Origin: Pyropia haitanensis | Taxonomy: Eukaryota; Rhodophyta; Bangiophyceae; Bangiales; Bangiaceae | Reading direction: 5' to 3' | Assembly: GCA_008729055.1 (NCBI GenBank) | Contig: SDUX01000008.1 | Span: 3,063,756-3,127,755 of the forward strand | DNA: 64,000 bases | In this document: positions 1 to 10,855 of the stretch, one piece after another | Position numbering within the stretch: position 1 is the first letter of the stretch | Layout of the letters: the number at the start of each line of letters is the position of its first letter | The notes under the pieces: generated by a model | The model's database searches: none | The model's input: the letters and a program-made list of their open reading frames with translations, nothing else | What the model was told of the DNA's origin: nothing | Translations under genes and position numbers: made by a program

Positions 1-1800
1 GCGCGCCACCGTGCCAGCGGGAGCAGCGGCGGGATTTCCACGACGCCAACGACGCCCGCTGCCGGGACGGCAAGCGCCACCACCAGCGGCTGGTCACGGC
101 GCGGCTGACCGCCGAGCAGCGGCAGCAGCCGCTCCGCCAGTACCCGTAGCGCTGCCACTACCACACAGGGTCCAGGGCGGGGGGGCCCCCCACTCCGAGT
201 CGGGCTTCCCGGGGGCAGCGCTGGCGGCAGAGGCAGTGGCGGCGGCAGCAGAGACGGCTGCGGCGGCAGCAGTGACGGCGGCGGCGGGGGCCGCTGCACC
301 CGAGCCGGCCACACCAGGGACCCCACTACTACCTCTGCCCCGCCGCAGCGCTGCCGCTCGACGGGCGACGCGGGGGAGCGGGCCACCGCCGCAGCCACCA
401 TCCGATGAGCCCACCTGGACACCGACGCGGCGGCACCCGCTCCACCGATGGGGGCCGCCCGCCGGGCACAGAGGGCGGGAGAGCGGGGAGCGGCGGCGCA
501 CCAGAGTGCGGTGGCGGCCGCCGTGGGAGGAGCGGTGCCCCCGCCGCGACGGCGGCGACCGCCCCCGCGGATGCTTTCTGGCCGGGGGGCGGGAGCGCGC
601 CGCCGCCACCCCTCCCCCCGCCACCTCCGCTGCTCCTGTTTGTACGCCGCCGTCTCGTCGTTGAGGCAGCAAGTTGCCGTGAATGCCTACGCGGCGGCCG
701 GCTCGCCGCGGGGGCGGCAGCGGCGGCGGCGTGATCGGGTCAACGTCCTGCCACCGCCGACGACGCCGAGGCGCTGCGGCCCGCGCCCCGGCGGCGGCCG
801 ACGAGCCACCCACCCTGCCCGCGCGATCCCTTTGTATTTTCTACACTTTCCGCCCCACCCGCCCGCTGTGTGCTGGTGGCGCGTGCGCCCGGACAGAGAG
901 GCCCCGACGGTGGCCACCGCCACGGACAAAGGGAGGGGACGACCGCCGACACACGCCGCCTCCCGCGGCCGCCCCCCCACGGGCCGCCCCCCCACAGCGG
1001 CCCGCCGGCGGCGGTGGCTGACCCGCGTGGGGCCCCAGTGACGCGCCCGCGGTCCGCCGGTGCACTGCTCGTGTCCCCAGACGTGGTGGCCGTCGCCGCC
1101 CGGCCGCGCCTCCGCTGCGCGTGCGCCGCCGCCGCCGACGCGCCCGTGGCCGCACGACAGCCGGTCGACGCGCGCGTGGCGGGGCGGCTGGCCGACGGCG
1201 GGCGCCGTGCCGGGCGGGCCCGCACGCACGCACGGGCGGGCGGGAAGGAGGCGGGAGGGGCACGGGCGCCGCCCGGCGCGCGGCGGCCGCCCGTCCGGCG
1301 CTGGCGTGGCGCACCGGCGGGAGGGGGGCGGGCCGGCGGCAGCCGCGGCGTGGCAGGCCGGCCGGCCGCCGCTGCCCGCCGTCGCCGCCGCCCTCGCCGT
1401 GGTCACCCCCACCCCCGCCGGCGCCGCCACAGCCGCCGCAACCGCCGCCACAGCCGCCGCAACCGCCGCCGCCGCCGCTGCCGCCGTCGCCGCCGCCGCC
1501 CCCACCACCCCCGCCGCCGTCGCAACCGCCGCCGCTGTCGCCGCCACCGCTCACAGCGGCGCGCGTGCGGTCGCCGCCTCCGTGGCCTGCCGCCACGACC
1601 GGCCGGGTTGCAAGCCGCCCGCGCCGCCCGCGGCGGCAGCCGCCGCGCGGCAGCGCAGCGGGCCGGTTCTGGGCCCCGCCGCCGTCGGGTGCCGCGGCCA
1701 CCGCTGCAGTCGGCAGAGCCGCTACCGGTGCGACCAGCGTGTTGTCACCGCCAGCGCAGCAGAGGGACGCCGCGTGCGGGCCGGGCGCTGTCACTCCCCA
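1..1800. other. GC-rich low-complexity region, no supported gene
   Basis: This block is extremely GC-rich and dominated by GCC/CGG-type runs (especially about 1380-1560). Several frames on both strands stay open for 200-340 codons and read as poly-Ala, poly-Gly, poly-Pro or poly-Arg, which is what this composition gives by chance. I see no family motif or splice structure. GC drops sharply near 1800. Confidence 0.6.
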
Positions 1801-2264
1801 AGAACGCCCTCTAAATTAGTCCATGATAGGCTACGATTAGTAATAGCTACGAGAACAAAACTAGTCTGTCTCAAAAAGTCGGCCACTTCCGCAAAGAGGG
1901 GCATGCCACGTAACACACGTGTTCACCCCCATGAAAGCTTCACGAACGGGGTTGGGGTTCTGTGGCACGTGGCCGCTGTTCGTGTTCCATCGGCCAGCCG
2001 CCTACCTGTGGTTGCCCCCCTCCCACTATACTTCACATCCTGGGTGTCGTGGACCTTCTCCTCAACCAATTCATACCATTGACCGGTGGCGGACCCAGAA
2101 GTGAGGCTCGAATGTCAATTTGACGAGAAACGTCGCAGCGGAAGGCGGCTCTTCTTTCGAGGCGGGGGCTAGCTCTGATCTCGGCCTGGGACACTTTCCC
2201 GTCCCTGGACCCGGACTTGCGTTGATTCTCTTTCCCCCTGGTAAGAACAGCCGTTCTCCTGCGC

Positions 2265-2624
2265 ATGCTGGCTGCCCCTGGTAAGTCCGTTGTCACTTAT
2301 CGGGACAAACGGAGGCGCCCTTCGCTGATGCAAGCGCCAGGTCTGTTGCTGTTGGAGACAGAATCTATGGAGGATGACATGGGCACTTGGGCCATCCAGG
2401 GGCTTCTGCACTCTGCACATACCCTACGACTGCATCTGAAAGACCACATCAAGGACGTGGACGTGGGAGCGCGTCAGATGAGAAATCTGCACAGAACAGT
2501 ACGAGAACGAGTTCAATCTCCACTCTTCAACGTGTTTTTTGTTTTTGAACCTGAGAAGAGAACAACTTTGGCTGAGTTGTTGGCGATTTATTGCTGCACA
2601 CAGAGAAGCAAATATAGAGTGTAG
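2265..2624 (+). CDS. Possible orphan ORF, 119 aa
   Basis: This ORF lies in the intermediate-GC spacer and, unlike most ORFs here, its translation is not low-complexity: it has mixed charged and hydrophobic residues with a helix-like middle (about residues 45-80). I recognise no family. There is no signal peptide, no obvious strong start context and no partner gene. It may be a chance ORF, a lineage-specific gene or a decayed fragment; chance is the most likely. Confidence 0.15.
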   Translation: MLAAPGKSVVTYRDKRRRPSLMQAPGLLLLETESMEDDMGTWAIQGLLHSAHTLRLHLKDHIKDVDVGARQMRNLHRTVRERVQSPLFNVFFVFEPEKRTTLAELLAIYCCTQRSKYRV

Positions 2625-3190
2625 CCCCATTTTGCCCCCTCAATCAGTGCGACAACAAACACCGAGGTCTCGCGGTCACGCAGCTAAATAGAGCGCACAC
2701 GTGGACACAACTCGCTGGCCGCACATTCCGTGACTACGCAGGCAGTGTCCCCCTCATTGCGCTGAATGATCGACCTTCCCACACCAGCGAGGGGGAGGTG
2801 GGGGGAGGTTCGTTCCGGCCACCGAGGCTGCTGCCCCGCCGCTTCAGAGGGTGTCGTTTGGAGTGTGCGGTAGCGGCAGCGCCGTGAGTCGGGAGCGGTT
2901 CGATGGCGTGGGTGCGCGTTCGTTGCCCCACGGTCGGTCCCCCCCACCACGGACCGATGGCTCACTTCACCCTGTCCAGGCCGAGTCTCCCCACGCCTGC
3001 TACGCGGCTACAACCGCCTCCCCCCGCGCACGCCCAGGCCAGCCAGCAGACAGGCCAGGGGTCTCGGGCGGGTTGTCCTGTTTTCCGAACGGCGTCGGTC
3101 GCTTCCCTGGACCGTGCCGGAGATGCGGGGGCGCGGCTGTGGCGGTGGCACGGGCGGCTGCGATCAGAGCCACACCCGCCTCCAGCTGCT

Positions 3191-3228
3191 GCGGCGGCGC
3201 ACCGCGGCGGCGCACCGCGGCGGCGCAC
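3191..3228. repeat. 13-bp tandem repeat, three copies
   Basis: A 13-base unit of the form GCGGCGGCGCACC is repeated about three times head to tail. It lies in a GC-rich islet inside the spacer, and no gene is associated with it. Confidence 0.7.
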
Positions 3229-4588
3229 GAGAGCGCGCGACGGTTAGGGTCCCCGAGGAGCGTGGGTACTGTTGCGGGTGGACAGCGCCAAAGTGGTGGC
3301 GGCGATCTCGTCTGCGGAAAGCGCTTCCTGGAGGGTCCACTCGAGCGAGGAAATGAGCACCCGATTCGGAAGGGGTGTCAAGCACGGGAGGTCAGATGGC
3401 ACAGCTGACACGCCTCGCCACCATGCTCGGCTCGGCCCAACGGCTATGAACCAAACCTGCCCGTTCACGAGGCACGGAAGGGGGGATCAGACGTGTCCCC
3501 CCGTGGCGGTTGCTGCGCCCCTCACGTATGACCAGCAAATTCACACGACAAGTTCATCAGAAGCTGATAAACCACCCTGACCAATGCATCGAAACAATTT
3601 TGTAGTAGTCGTTTTCTGTGTGTATATGGTTCCAACAATAATTAGAGTGCGAACCGGTTCTTAGCTACCGTCCATCGTACGGTAGCTCTCTTTCTGAAAG
3701 GATCGTGGAGTCTGGCAGATACTGTGCCATAGTCAAACGAATGGCTTTGAGCATCCCGCGACAGCCACCTGCCGGGGCCTCCACATGGCGCAGCCCAGCA
3801 GCAGGTCCCCGTCAGAGCATTCTTCACAGCGGTTTTGGGGCACCGCTCATGGGAACCGGGGCGGTCATGAACCAAGCGTGCGTCCAAGGCGGTACAGCAA
3901 AGGAGAGGTGAGCACCCATGGCGGCGAGAGAAGTGAGTCAAGTTGCGATCGATGCAGCAGGCAGAGTGCTGGTGGTCGACCAGCGAGCACATGGGAATGC
4001 CTAGGAGCGGCTCGGCAAGGGTGTCTAAAGTGAACGGCTTATGCGATGGGTCAAGGTCGCTTTGAGCTTGTGCCCACCTCATGGTCTGCGAGGTGCGTTC
4101 AGCGTGTAGGGGCTTTGTAGATTTGCGATTGTACCGTCTTATCCTGCCCTGTCAGGCGACTTAACGTTCCGCTTCACAGTTTGGCAGAAGCTCGAGTTTC
4201 GGTACGTGTTGGAAACGACTTGCTAACTGCATTGGATATGAAGAAGTAACGAAACGAAACTCACATATGCTGTCGAAAGCCAGTATGATCCTCAATGAAT
4301 CACTAGACCTGTGGCGAGTTGCACGGTGCCCGTCGTTGCCTGGTCCCATTTCAAAGGGTTGGACGTCGGGCCGCTCCTTCTGGTGGGGTCAACCAGCGAT
4401 CCCTCAGCTGGTGCACGAGGGCCCGTGAGCATGCTTGCGTAGGGTCGCAGCTTTCCAGACTGCCTCGTGAGGTATACTGTAGTCACCTAGTCTGGGAGTA
4501 GAAATCGTTCACAGTGGAGCGGCGGGCGTGGTGCGGGCAAGGGGAAGCCAGGGGGGAGCTGGGGTGGGTGACCTTGCCTCTGCTGGCC

Positions 4589-6373
4589 ATGGCGCGGAAC
4601 CAGAGACTTGGTGCCTCGCTGCGGGCAGCGGCGCTACTGGTCATTGGCCCTCTTCTGCTGCTGGTGTTGTCAACCCCTCCCTGCGTGGGTATTACGCCTG
4701 CCCAGGCGGGTCACCGGCGAGCGGTGGTGGCAAGAAGGAGGCGAGCCGCGCTTGCTTGGGAGCTCCGTCGAGGGATCCGAGGCCGCCGAGCGCAGCTTGT
4801 GGCGGACGAGGGCCCGGTCAACGCCCAAGAGGCGGATGCGTTGGCAGTGGCGGCAGCCAAGGCCGCTGCGCTGAAGGCGTGGAAGGTCCTCGGCAGCCAG
4901 CCGTCGTGGCCAAGCTTTTATGACGTCTCGGCCCAGTCGGGGATGTCGTCTCGGCAAACTCTCAAATTTGGAGGGCCCGTCATTGCGGATCTGGACCAGG
5001 ACGGGCACTACGACCTGGTGCTGCCGCAGCACAATGACCGCAACGCGACGCGGGTGTATTGGAGCAATGGGGACGGCACCTTTCGGATGGGCCCCAAGGT
5101 GAAGCCTGGATGGACGGACGTGCACGGCATCACTGCTGGGCAGTTGCGGCTGCAGGGAAAGCAGTCGCTGGACTTGCTAGTGACGCTCGGTGGAAGGAAC
5201 GGCGAGTCCCCGTCGGCGCCGGTCATGTACCGGTTCCGCAAGGACAAGAGCTTGCAGGACGAGAGTGCCGACATGGGCGTGAATGCCCGGTCCATGCGCG
5301 GCCGGTCGCCACGGTTTATGGACCTGAACCAGGATGGCAAGCTGGACGTGGTGTTTGTCAACTACGAGCGTACCGGGCCCTACAAGGGCGGGGCCCGTCA
5401 GATGGTTTACCGCAATTCGGGTGGCGGGCGGATGCGCGTGCAACACAACACGGGCTTTGAGGCTGCCGATGCGGAACAGGCGCTGGTGTGTGACATGAAC
5501 GGCGATGGCATCCCCGACCTCCTCACGTGGCCGTGGCCGCGGCTGTATCGCAGCACGGGTGCTTTCAAGTTCGAGGACGTAACTGAGGAGATGCTGTGGA
5601 CAATGGGCGATCCGCGTGCACTGGCGGCTGGTCTCAAGGGTATCCACGCAGTGGCGGAGCTTGACTATGACAACGACGGTCAGATGGACCTGTACCTGGC
5701 GCGGGCGTCTGGGTTTAATGACGTGCTGCTGCGGAATATGGGCGGGTACTACGTGGATGTGAGTCGACCAGCAAGGCTGCCCTTAAAGGGAGACCATCGA
5801 GGCGTCACCGTGGGAGATGTCAACAACGACGGCTTCATGGACATCATGGTGTTTCGTTTTGCCGCTTCCCGGTGGGCCGACCTGATGCTGGTGAACCAGG
5901 GGGACGGCACTTTCAAGGTCACCAAGAACCACGGGGCCGTCGTGTCGGGCTCCAATGGTCGCGGGGACATGGGGCAGTTCTTTGTCTTCGATGGGGACGG
6001 CAAGCTGGACTTGCTCATGGGCAATGGCGACCACGACCGTGTGTCGGCCAAGGGCACCTGGTCCATGTTTCGCAACGCGCTACCGGACCGATGGAGTGGC
6101 AACTACTTGATCGTGCACGTCGGTAAGGCGTGGAAGAACTCTGCGGCCGCAATGGGCGCGGTCGTCAAGGTCGACGTTGGCGGCGGGGTGGTACTGACCC
6201 GCCGGGTGGGGTCGGCTGGCGCGAGCTACAGTCAGAGCCATCTCGATATTGTGCATTTTGGCGTCGGTAAGGTCAAACGGTTGCCGTCTGTTGAGGTGAG
6301 GTGGACGAACGGCAAGACGGCCAAGAAGGTGAAGGTCAAGGCCAACTCGCGCATCAAGATGGGGAAGTTCTGA
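4589..6373 (+). CDS. Secreted FG-GAP/VCBS-repeat protein with ASPIC/UnbV C-terminal domain
   Basis: Predicted 594-aa extracellular or luminal beta-propeller protein. The start at 4589 is preferred over the in-frame ATG at 4514 because it puts a signal peptide at the N-terminus: a short basic stretch, then a run rich in Leu/Ala/Val at residues 10-30. Six Ca-binding FG-GAP loops of DxDxDG type are seen near residues 134 (DLDQDGHYD), 245 (DLNQDGKLD), 302 (DMNGDGIPD), 359 (DYDNDGQMD), 410 (DVNNDGFMD) and 468 (DGDGKLD). Residues about 505-594 match the ASPIC/UnbV domain that follows such repeats in CRTAC1-like and bacterial proteins. The biochemical role is unknown in most members; adhesion or matrix binding is inference. 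It is a single exon and converges on eIF3g, with 246 bp between the stops. Confidence 0.85.
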   Translation: MARNQRLGASLRAAALLVIGPLLLLVLSTPPCVGITPAQAGHRRAVVARRRRAALAWELRRGIRGRRAQLVADEGPVNAQEADALAVAAAKAAALKAWKVLGSQPSWPSFYDVSAQSGMSSRQTLKFGGPVIADLDQDGHYDLVLPQHNDRNATRVYWSNGDGTFRMGPKVKPGWTDVHGITAGQLRLQGKQSLDLLVTLGGRNGESPSAPVMYRFRKDKSLQDESADMGVNARSMRGRSPRFMDLNQDGKLDVVFVNYERTGPYKGGARQMVYRNSGGGRMRVQHNTGFEAADAEQALVCDMNGDGIPDLLTWPWPRLYRSTGAFKFEDVTEEMLWTMGDPRALAAGLKGIHAVAELDYDNDGQMDLYLARASGFNDVLLRNMGGYYVDVSRPARLPLKGDHRGVTVGDVNNDGFMDIMVFRFAASRWADLMLVNQGDGTFKVTKNHGAVVSGSNGRGDMGQFFVFDGDGKLDLLMGNGDHDRVSAKGTWSMFRNALPDRWSGNYLIVHVGKAWKNSAAAMGAVVKVDVGGGVVLTRRVGSAGASYSQSHLDIVHFGVGKVKRLPSVEVRWTNGKTAKKVKVKANSRIKMGKF

Positions 6374-6619
6374 GTATCCATGTACCTCTTTGCGTTGGAG
6401 CGAGTAGAGCGGTACCAGGGAATATCCGCACTAATGGAACCTGATGGGCGGCCGTCGCTGCGCCTAGCTAATGGCACAGCGTGTACACTGACAAACACAA
6501 CTTATTATTATCACAAAACAGTCGCCCGTGACTGTGGTCGAGATACATGATGGCGCCAGCAGAGCCGAACAAGAACAATATGCACAACAGCGCTTGACAA
6601 TGCGCACCTACCAGCAAAC

Positions 6620-7567
6620 TCAAGTGCGGCCTACCACGTGAGCCCCTGCAGGCCGGATGCCCGCCCCAGGCGCCCCCTCCTTGGGCTGCGCCCACTCCAC
6701 TCGCAGGATCAGGTGGTCATAGCCGTACCCGTCCAGCTTCTCAATACACCGTGCGGCGTCGGCGATCTCCCGGAACGCCATAAACGCAAACCCGCGGCTC
6801 TCCCCCGTCACCCTGTCCCGTGACAGGTAGGTGCGGCGGATCGGCCCAAAGTTGCTGAACAGCTCCTCCAGGTCCGCCTCAGTGGTGCTTGGGCTCACGT
6901 TGCTCACCCGCACCGTTGCGGAGTCGTCACGCTGGTACATGCTCTCCCCAACAGAATCCGCACCCGCCCCGCCGCCCCGCTTGGAAGGCGGCACGTACTT
7001 GCCGCCCGCCCCGCCGCCGCCACCACCGCCGTCCGCGTCCCCACCCAAAGATGGCCCCGCCTCACCACTGCGCGCCGCCGCCTCCAGGGACATCAGCTGC
7101 GCCCAGTTGTTCACCCCCCGCCGCCGCTCCTCCTGCTTGATCTTGAAGCGCTCCATCTTGAGCCGCTTCTGGATGTCCATGTCCGCCTTCGCACGCTCGT
7201 CGTCCGAGTTCTCCTCCTCCGAGTCCCCGGCCGGCGTCACCCACTCCATGTTGATCTCCTCCAGGCTTATCGCCGAGATACCATACTCCCGCCCAGGCGC
7301 CTTCCCCGCGCATTCCCCAAACTTGGCCCACGACTTGCGTGCCACCACCCCCCGAGACACCTTGCGAGTCTTCTGGGTCGTCCGCGTCAGTGTTGTCGTC
7401 TTGACCGCGTACGCGTCCTCGTTTATAGACCACTCCACCACATGCTTAACTCCATCCCCGTCCACAAACTCCTCCCGGGGGGGAAGCTCCTTGTCGTCAT
7501 CGTAGCCGTCGTCAGCGCCCCAGTCCGTGGCGCCGCCGCCGCCAGCGTCAAGGTCGTCCTTTGCCAT
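6620..7567 (-). CDS. EIF3G: Eukaryotic translation initiation factor 3 subunit G
   Basis: 315-aa single-exon homologue of eIF3g/TIF35, a peripheral eIF3 subunit that acts in scanning and reinitiation in the cytosol. The start at 7567 gives an N-terminus MAKDDLD typical of the acidic leader; the upstream in-frame extension is unlike the family. The eIF3g N-terminal domain covers about residues 30-115 (RKVSRGVVARKSWAKFG core). The KYVPPSKR motif before the RRM is conserved. The RRM occupies about residues 216-293, with RNP2 VRVSNV, RNP1 RGFAFMAF and the family signature GYGYDHLILRVEWA. The CCHC zinc knuckle found between the N-terminal domain and KYVPP in animal homologues is absent and replaced by an acidic/basic helical segment. 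Identification is secure from the two flanking domains. Confidence 0.93.
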   Translation of the reverse strand: MAKDDLDAGGGGATDWGADDGYDDDKELPPREEFVDGDGVKHVVEWSINEDAYAVKTTTLTRTTQKTRKVSRGVVARKSWAKFGECAGKAPGREYGISAISLEEINMEWVTPAGDSEEENSDDERAKADMDIQKRLKMERFKIKQEERRRGVNNWAQLMSLEAAARSGEAGPSLGGDADGGGGGGGAGGKYVPPSKRGGGAGADSVGESMYQRDDSATVRVSNVSPSTTEADLEELFSNFGPIRRTYLSRDRVTGESRGFAFMAFREIADAARCIEKLDGYGYDHLILRVEWAQPKEGAPGAGIRPAGAHVVGRT

Positions 7568-7919
7568 CGTGCACAGAGGCAGAGGGAAGGAAGAACAGCG
7601 CGAGCAGCAAATGGTAGGAGCACGACCCGCACAGAGTGAGTGTGGCTGCTGGGTCGTGGGCACCGGATTCGTCCACAGTGCGCGTTGGCACACCACCGCG
7701 GCCGACGTCGACGCTGGCGCTGTTCACGGCGGGCGCCATCACGACTTGTCATGGAGTGGCAAACTTTCCTGTGGAAACTACTTTTATGCTAATGAGGTGC
7801 TGGTCCTACGGAGAGAAGTATAATTACAGTCAGCCCGCACCGATACTTGTTGTAACAAACAATGCGCTGTTTTGTCAAAATTTTAGCGAATTGTTTTCAA
7901 AAGTTGTATTAGTCTATGT
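7568..7919. other. Upstream region of eIF3g, no gene
   Basis: GC-rich for about 170 bp next to the eIF3g start, then falling to an AT-rich stretch (about 7780-7920). It presumably holds the eIF3g promoter and 5' UTR. I see no further gene. Confidence 0.4.
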
Positions 7920-8012
7920 GTTTTTGTAGCTCAGTTGGTTAGAGCGCCAGCCTGGTATCATGCCGTCTGTGTATCGTGCTGGAGGTCCTGAGTTCGAGTG
8001 TCTGCGAGTGTA
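7920..8012 (+). pseudogene. tRNA-like element with intron-sized insert: decayed tRNA or head of a tRNA-derived SINE
   Basis: Positions 7927-7945 read TAGCTCAGTTGGTTAGAGC, a perfect RNA polymerase III A box and D arm. CCAGC (7947-7951) pairs exactly with GCTGG (7978-7982) as an anticodon stem, but the loop is 26 nt, as if a roughly 19-nt intron followed position 37; the apparent anticodon would be GGT. A B-box-like GAGTTCGAGT follows at 7990-7999. The T stem pairs at only 3 of 5 positions, the near-universal 53-61 pair is lost, and the acceptor stem is mostly G-U pairs. A functional tRNA is therefore unlikely. A tRNA-derived SINE head, with its body in the following 200-250 bp, explains intact promoter boxes with a decayed fold. 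Confidence 0.55.
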
Positions 8013-9266
8013 CATTTTGCCGGATGTTGGTTGGATGTTTGCAAGCTTCTGGGTGGCAGAGTGACACAGACTGTGGTAGAGAGCGAAGGCCTGGGAGTGG
8101 AACAAGTACCACGTGTTGCGATGACAGGTACTAAGGAGATCAGGCTGCACACATGTCTGAGGGTGGAGCTCTGAGCAAAGGGGTGACCAGGTTGCGTGCC
8201 AGCTACATATGCAGGTTAGGCCATTCTCGCAAGCGTGCATTTTTATTGAATTCAGGTAGCGGGAAGCTTCATTCCCTCGTCGAGGTGTAGCTCTTACGCT
8301 CTTTGCCGCCACTCAGCCCACCCCATCATGCGGTGCGTCAGCCTCTTGGGGGCATCGGTCGACGCGGACCGACCGTCGCGTCTCGGATAGCCGCCGCACA
8401 GGGGCGGCCGACGCGTTGCCCTCGGCCGTCGGGCAGAGGTCTTTTCTCGTCGCGCCACGTGGCTGACCAGTCTGAGGGCGACATAAACGTTCATTAATAC
8501 GCGCTCAGTGCAGCGATCAAGTACATTTCACGGAGCCAATCAGCAAACGTCTTGCACCCGTCAGAGGTTCCAGCCGCCTGTTGGGTGTGTCCCGCCGCAG
8601 GCGAGTCCCCCTTTGTCGGCGCTCGTGCCGCTTTCCCCCTCCGCCTCGGCCCATTGCCGGCGGCGGTCGCCCCGCCCCGGTCGCCGCGGTCGGCCGACCG
8701 GCCGGCCCGTCCCGCCGGCCGCGGCGCGGTGCGGCCGCACCCCCCCCCCCCCGCGCCCTGCCCGTCGTCGCCCCTGATGAGCCCCCCACTGGCGGTGGTA
8801 GCCGACGCCGACCAGCCGCGGCCGCCGGTGCCCGCCTCGCCGGCGGTCCCGCCGGGAGCGCCCCCACCGCGGTGGCGGTCTCCAGCGGCGGCGGCGACGG
8901 TGGCGGCGGCGACGGCGGCGGCGGCAGCGGCGGCGACTGCGGCGGCGGCGGTGGCGGCAGCGGCGACGGCGGCCACAGCGGCGGCGGCGGCGGGTGGCCC
9001 TGGCAGCCAGCAGCCGCCGGCGGCCCCCCTCTCATGGGCGACCCCCTGGACGCCGCCGCCGCCCGCCGGCGCGGCCCGCCACGGACTAGCAGCGCGGTCG
9101 GCGACCGCCGGCGGGCCTGCCGGCGGGCACCACAGCCGGCACCAGGCCGGCGCCCCCCCCTCCCCCACCCGCCGGCCTCCCCCCCCCCCCCCCCAACGCC
9201 GCCCCGCCGCCAATGCCTCCGCCACGACCGGCCGCCGCTGCTGCGCTTGGCTGACCGCCGCCGCCG
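8013..9266. other. Possible SINE body, then GC-rich low-complexity DNA
   Basis: The first roughly 250 bp are intermediate GC and could be the body of the tRNA-like element. From about 8530 the sequence becomes GCC/CGG-run DNA open in many frames on both strands. No conserved domain is visible. Confidence 0.4.
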
Positions 9267-9356
9267 GTGGCCGCCCGTGGCCGCCGCGCCGCCGCCGTGG
9301 CCGCCCGTGGCGGCGGGCGCGGCGCCCGACCCGCCGCCGCTGCCGCCGCCGCCGCG

Positions 9357-9391
<35 letters not shown>

Positions 9392-10855
9392 CGCCGGCGT
9401 CGCCGGCCGGCCGGCCGCCGCGGCCGCCGCCGCCGGTATCGCCGGCCGGCCCGCCGCTGCGTCCGCCGCCTCCGCGGCTTGGCGTGGTGGCCCTGGAGGC
9501 GGCGGACACCCCGCTGGCGGCCAACGGCGCGGCGGCAGCGGCGGTGGCGGCAGCAGCGGCGGCGGTGGCGGCGGCGGCAGCAGCAAGGGCGGCGGCGGCG
9601 GCAGCAGCGGCGGCGCCCACCGCACCAGCCCCACCAACAGTAGCAGCGGCGGAAGCGGCGGCGGCGACGGCAGCGGCAGCCGCGGCGGCGGCGGCGGCGG
9701 CGGCGGCGCGGCCACCCGGGGCCGGCTTGAACCCCCCCGGGCGACCGCACGGGGCGCCCCCCCCCCCCCGCCTCCTCCACCGCTCGCCCCCCCCTGGCCA
9801 CCCGCCGTGGCGGCGTCACCCGCGTGGCCGCGCCTCGCGCACCCCCCCGCGTGGTCCGCCGCCGGCGACGGCCTCACCACCACCACCCGGACGACGCCGT
9901 CGACGCTGTGGCGGCTGCTGCTGCTGAGCGACAACCACCTGCCGCGGGTGCTGCCCGCCTACGCGGGGCCGTGCGTGCTGCGGTGCGTCGCGGAGCGGCG
10001 GTCGCCAACCGCCGCGGCGGCCGTCGCCGACGCGGCGGCGGTGGACGGGCCGGCCACCCCCCCCCCCCCACGGCCGGCCACGCGCCCCCCCCGCCCCCCA
10101 CCCCCGCGGCCGTTGCTCCCATGCCGCTGCCCGCCCCCCTAGCGGCCGCCATCGCCGCCCTCCCCGGCCCCGTCCTGCGGCAGGTGCTCATTGCCGAGGC
10201 GGCCGCCGACGGCGCGCCGCTCGTCGCGGCGACCCTCTGGTGGGCCGCCCCCGCGTACGCGCGGCTGGCGGCGGCGCTCGGCGGCGCCGACGGGCCGCCC
10301 GTGTGGCTCGGCATGGACGCGCTGCGGCTCGAGGTGTCCCGCCGCGTGACGTACCTCGCGTGGGGGGAGCCCGCGGGGCGTGGCGCCGCGGGCCTCCGCG
10401 CCGGTGGTGGGGGGGCAGGCCGCCGCGACGACGGCCGCGGCGGTCGCGGTAGGGGCCGCGGCGGCGGCGGCAGCGGCGACGGCGGTGACGGCGGTGGCGG
10501 CGGTGGCGACGGCGACGGCGGCGGCGACGGCGGCGACGACGGTGGCGGTGGTGGTGGTGGTGGTGGTGGTGGTGGTGGTGGGGGCGCCGCCGCGGCGGCG
10601 ACGGCGGCCGAGCCGCTGTGGGCGCGGGCGTACGTGTACAAGCGCGGCGGGGAGGTGCTCGTCGCGGCGTACGAGGTCTTTTCCAACCGGCTGGCGGCGT
10701 CGATGGGGGAGGCCGCCGCCCCCGACGGGTGGCCCCAGCCGCCGCCGCCGCCGCCGCCGCCGCCACCGCCGCCGCCGCCGCCACCGCCGCCACCGCCGCG
10801 CGCGCCGCCGCGAGGAGGGGGGGGGGCGGGACGCTGGCATCCACGCGCCTCGTAG
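9267..10855 (+). CDS. Uncharacterised protein with long disordered leader (frame change at a poly-C run)
   Basis: Two stretches here do not look like composition noise. In the first frame, about 9880-10035 reads a hydrophobic segment (LWRLLLLSDNHLPRVLP, then a CVLRC pair). After a 13-C run at 10057-10069, the next frame gives about 10120-10380 (LPGPVLRQVLIAEAA, ATLWWAAPAYARLAAAL, DALRLEVSRRVTYLAWG) and 10610-10700 (PLWARAYVYKRGGEVLVAAYEVF). I interpret these as one protein whose frame is broken at the poly-C run. The leader and a linker at 10390-10610 are poly-Gly/Ala/Pro. The family is not recognised. The 3' end lies in the first unit of the tandem repeat listed next. The start is only the first in-frame ATG and is uncertain. 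Confidence 0.35.

Larger units (their letters stand above)
1801..4588. other. Intermediate-GC spacer upstream of the FG-GAP gene
   Basis: Base composition falls to about half GC with no long homopolymer runs. Only short ORFs are present, one of which is listed separately. No transposase, reverse transcriptase, RNA gene or terminal repeat was recognised. The last few hundred bases must hold the promoter of the gene starting at 4589. Confidence 0.5.

Noticed and set aside
7920..8012. A functional intron-containing tRNA-Thr(GGT)
   Set aside because: The 53-61 pair is lost, the T stem pairs at 3 of 5 positions and the acceptor stem is mostly wobble pairs.
8494..9927. Long overlapping ORFs on both strands suggesting dual coding
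   Set aside because: All frames are open because the DNA is GCC/CGG repeats; none has motifs or plausible codon use over the others.
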